6,550 nt of DNA from Candidatus Bathyarchaeota archaeon RBG_13_52_12 (GTDB lineage: Archaea; Thermoproteota; Bathyarchaeia; TCS64), in the NCBI GenBank assembly GCA_001774245.1, contig MEZF01000005.1:1-6550 (forward strand). The letters run 5' to 3'. The notes under the pieces are model-generated. The model saw only the letters and a program-made list of their open reading frames with translations, was not told where the DNA came from and ran no database searches. Made by a program: the position numbers and the translations under genes. Shown here piece by piece: positions 4,788 to 6,550 of this stretch. Within the stretch, counting starts at the first letter, position 1, and every line of letters starts with the position of its first letter.

Positions 4788-5912
4788 TCATTTATGTAGA
4801 GTGATCTCAATTGTTGAGCCGTTTCTGTATATTTTGAGTTTGGATTCGGTGGGCTTGGACTCTGCCCAGTTTTGGAGTTGCTGAATGGTTTCTGTCTTTT
4901 TTCCGTTGACTTCGAGGATGATGTCTCCACCGATTTCTAGCTCGAATTTTCCCTGGGTCACGTTTTTGTCGCTGCCTTTTATGCCTGCTCTTTGGGCGGG
5001 GGAGCCATCGTCAACTGAGGTGACGAGGATCCCGTTGATTTCCTCGTGGATGTCCATGGCTATCCGATGCTCATCCGTGAGCTGTGTGTAGGAGATGCCT
5101 AACTCCGAGTCAATGAGGTATTCGATTTCGCCCGTTATTAGCCTCACGATTGTCGCGCGCTTAGCTTCCGGTGTGTTTGCCAGTTTACCCGCGTCTTCTA
5201 CGTGAAGAGCGTCTGGGTAGACCCTGTAATCTTTGGCTACGATCGCGTTGGCGTAGGGGTTATCAGCGGTCGGGAAATTGTCTTTGAATATCCTCCTAAT
5301 TTTTTTGCGAAATTCCTCTGAAGACCTTCTAGATCTATCATTGCCTGCGTCGATGTCCCTCATCGTTTTTTGGATGGGGTCGTTTGCGAGCCTGGTGTAC
5401 GTCTCACCCTTCTGCGAATCCCAGCCGATGGCTGGCAGCAGCTCTCCTCGTAGCCCGGAGATCCTGTGAAGGATCTGAGTTGGGTTAAGCCCCAGTATCG
5501 GGTCCATGTTGCCCTTGAGGACTTCTTCTCGTAGCCGGGTGACCCGCTGCCGGAACTCGTCGTAGTAGGTGTACCGGTCGGCCACGCTGTCGATCTTGTT
5601 CGCCCAGCTCTCTCCTTGCGGGTCGAGACCCAAACGCGCGAGCGCGCTTGTTTCATGCACTAGGCTGATGTTGGAGACACCCATGGCGTTGGCCTGCGAG
5701 TGCACGAGGTAGGCGCCAGTCAGGATGGGGACTAGGGCCTGCCTCCTGTATGAATCGTCGACCCTCTGAACAACCTTGTCTATTGCCTCTACGGTTGCCT
5801 CTCTCCTGCTGGTGTTTGACCTATGCTCCATGGCCCTGTCCAGCCCCTCGACGACACTGATGTTATCGAGCAATCCCCTGAGGTCCTGGATGAGGCCGGC
5901 GGCGTCGATCAT
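4788..5912 (-). CDS. helical protein with C-terminal PDZ domain, no protease domain visible
   Basis: A 374-residue protein. Residues 1 to about 265 look almost entirely helical and charged, with no family I recognise; W103, W164 and a cluster R-D-I-D-A-G-N-D-R-S-R-R (185-196) are noticeable. Residues 271-373 form a PDZ domain: start LGISYTQLTDEH, binding strand NGILVTSV (293-300), DDGSPAQRAGIKGSDK (301-316), then IGGDIILEVNG (327-337) and the last strands KLKIYRNGSTIEITL. The loop inserted between AGIKG and GGDIIL, with a V-T-x-G-K-F-E-L pattern, is typical of PDZ domains in archaeal HtrA-like serine proteases. No G-N-S-G-G serine motif or trypsin fold precedes it, and there is no signal peptide or clear membrane segment, so it should be a cytoplasmic adaptor binding C-terminal peptides. 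The ATG follows directly after the TAG of the upstream coiled-coil gene, with AGGGGG six bases ahead, so the two are co-translated. Confidence 0.8.
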   Translation of the reverse strand: MIDAAGLIQDLRGLLDNISVVEGLDRAMEHRSNTSRREATVEAIDKVVQRVDDSYRRQALVPILTGAYLVHSQANAMGVSNISLVHETSALARLGLDPQGESWANKIDSVADRYTYYDEFRQRVTRLREEVLKGNMDPILGLNPTQILHRISGLRGELLPAIGWDSQKGETYTRLANDPIQKTMRDIDAGNDRSRRSSEEFRKKIRRIFKDNFPTADNPYANAIVAKDYRVYPDALHVEDAGKLANTPEAKRATIVRLITGEIEYLIDSELGISYTQLTDEHRIAMDIHEEINGILVTSVDDGSPAQRAGIKGSDKNVTQGKFELEIGGDIILEVNGKKTETIQQLQNWAESKPTESKLKIYRNGSTIEITLHK

Positions 5913-6550
5913 CTACGTCCCCCTGAGGTAGCTGTTCAGGTTGGCGACCGTGTAGTCGATGTTGCTCCTCACAGCCGAGATGAGCTTACTATTCTGGTCG
6001 GGCGATGCCTCTACGCACATCATGAACCCGGTGAGGAAGCTGACCCCTAACCGTGCTAAGGCGGGCCCGGGGATCCTGACGCCCTGCGGATCAGTTATTA
6101 TGCCGGCCATGTCCTGGAGGGTCTTACTGTGCTTGTACTTTTCAGCGATCTGGCCCAGAAGCTGGTTTGCCTCGGCGCTCTGGTTAAGCAGGGACACGTG
6201 CTCTGCCTGCTTCTTCTTCACCAACACGTCCCAGCCGCTGAACTCGGCCTTCTTGGCCTCAATCTGCGCGTTTACCTCCTTGACGTCGTTGTACCTGTTC
6301 ACTGCTCCGATGGTGCCTGGGGCTGAGCCGTACTTCTCAGCTGCCTTCACCAGCTCGTTGCAGGCGTTCATGTCAAAGCCGTGCTTCATGAGGGTCTTGG
6401 CGACGTCCACGTAGCCCCTGTAGGACGCCGTCTCGTTGACCAAGTTGACGAACTCGGTCTTCTGTGAGGCTATTTTCTCGTCGTAATCGGCGCTCACCTT
6501 CTCCTTAGCCACAACCTCAGCCACTATCGACCTGAGGTTCTCTGTAGCCG
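5913..6550 (-). CDS. predicted coiled-coil protein, C-terminal part (cut by window edge)
   Basis: The frame is open to the right edge, so this is the last 211 codons of a longer gene. GTG at 6524 could be a start, but the residues before it (ATENLRSI) continue the same helical pattern, so the true start is probably outside. The visible part is helical: a charged segment A-E-V-V-A-K-E-K-V-S-A-D-Y-D-E-K-I-A-S (10-28), a helical hairpin-like module KHGFDMNACNELVKAAEKYG (55-74), a predicted coiled coil from about 88 to 148 (EVNAQIEAKKAEF and onward), a turn TDPQGVRIPG (152-161), and a C-terminal helical bundle. I do not recognise a named family; a short helical module, a coiled coil and a closing helical domain is an arrangement I associate loosely with uncharacterised archaeal proteins. 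The stop abuts the start of the PDZ protein, implying a joint complex. There is no membrane segment. Confidence 0.7.
   Translation of the reverse strand, partial: ATENLRSIVAEVVAKEKVSADYDEKIASQKTEFVNLVNETASYRGYVDVAKTLMKHGFDMNACNELVKAAEKYGSAPGTIGAVNRYNDVKEVNAQIEAKKAEFSGWDVLVKKKQAEHVSLLNQSAEANQLLGQIAEKYKHSKTLQDMAGIITDPQGVRIPGPALARLGVSFLTGFMMCVEASPDQNSKLISAVRSNIDYTVANLNSYLRGT
5919..5924 (-). promoter_or_regulatory. ribosome binding site of the PDZ-protein gene
   Basis: The minus strand reads AGGGGG, six bases before ATG 5912, within the last codons of the coiled-coil gene. Together with the TAGATG stop-start junction it supports termination-reinitiation between the two genes and equal production of the two proteins. 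Confidence 0.45.

Noticed and set aside
4712..4930. A 125-residue protein reading through the end of the PDZ gene into the PDZ relic
   Set aside because: Residues before about 4788 are the +1 frame of the intact PDZ domain and look like a shadow; only the last 52 residues have PDZ character.
5959..6414. Open frame on the plus strand opposite the coiled-coil gene
   Set aside because: Its hydrophobic and serine-rich residues mirror the lysine/glutamate codons of the helical protein on the other strand; no independent support.

Overview
The window looks archaeal, from a moderately GC-rich genome. The strongest marker is a full-length tiaS gene (tRNA-Ile2 agmatinylcytidine synthetase), an enzyme known only from archaea. 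Control signals agree: TATA-like boxes sit about 27-28 bases before two start codons, which suggests leaderless transcripts, and the aspartic protease gene is followed by a bare T-tract. I cannot name the lineage. A TACK-type or Bathyarchaeia-like archaeon is a guess.

Layout, left to right. Positions 1-1875 hold four minus-strand genes, transcribed leftward: a 55-residue double-CxxC protein, a flavin-reductase-fold protein, a PhzF-family isomerase, and the first 47 codons of a GNAT acetyltransferase cut by the window edge. The first two overlap by 20 bases and are probably translationally coupled. Just upstream of them, at 1908-3242, is tiaS, also on the minus strand. From 3243 to 3734 comes a strikingly AT-rich stretch without genes. 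It carries the divergent promoters of tiaS (leftward) and of a single-domain retropepsin-like aspartic protease (3735-4217, the only plus-strand gene), which ends at a T9 tract. Positions 4218-4552 hold no convincing gene. At 4553-4711 lies the second half of a PDZ domain without its first half, probably a gene relic. Finally 4788-6550 holds two minus-strand genes joined stop-to-start (TAGATG): an incomplete helical, probably coiled-coil protein and, downstream of it, a 374-residue protein made of a long unrecognised helical region and a C-terminal PDZ domain of the type found in archaeal HtrA-like proteases, but with no visible protease domain.

The left half is ordinary chromosomal content: tRNA modification, flavin chemistry and small-molecule enzymes. 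The right half, from about 3243 on, looks more like accessory DNA: AT-rich spacer, an isolated protease, a broken PDZ copy and a pair of unrecognised genes. The most unusual item is the two-gene unit of coiled-coil protein plus protease-less PDZ protein. It could be an undescribed scaffold or substrate-presenting system, but its function cannot be read from the sequence alone.
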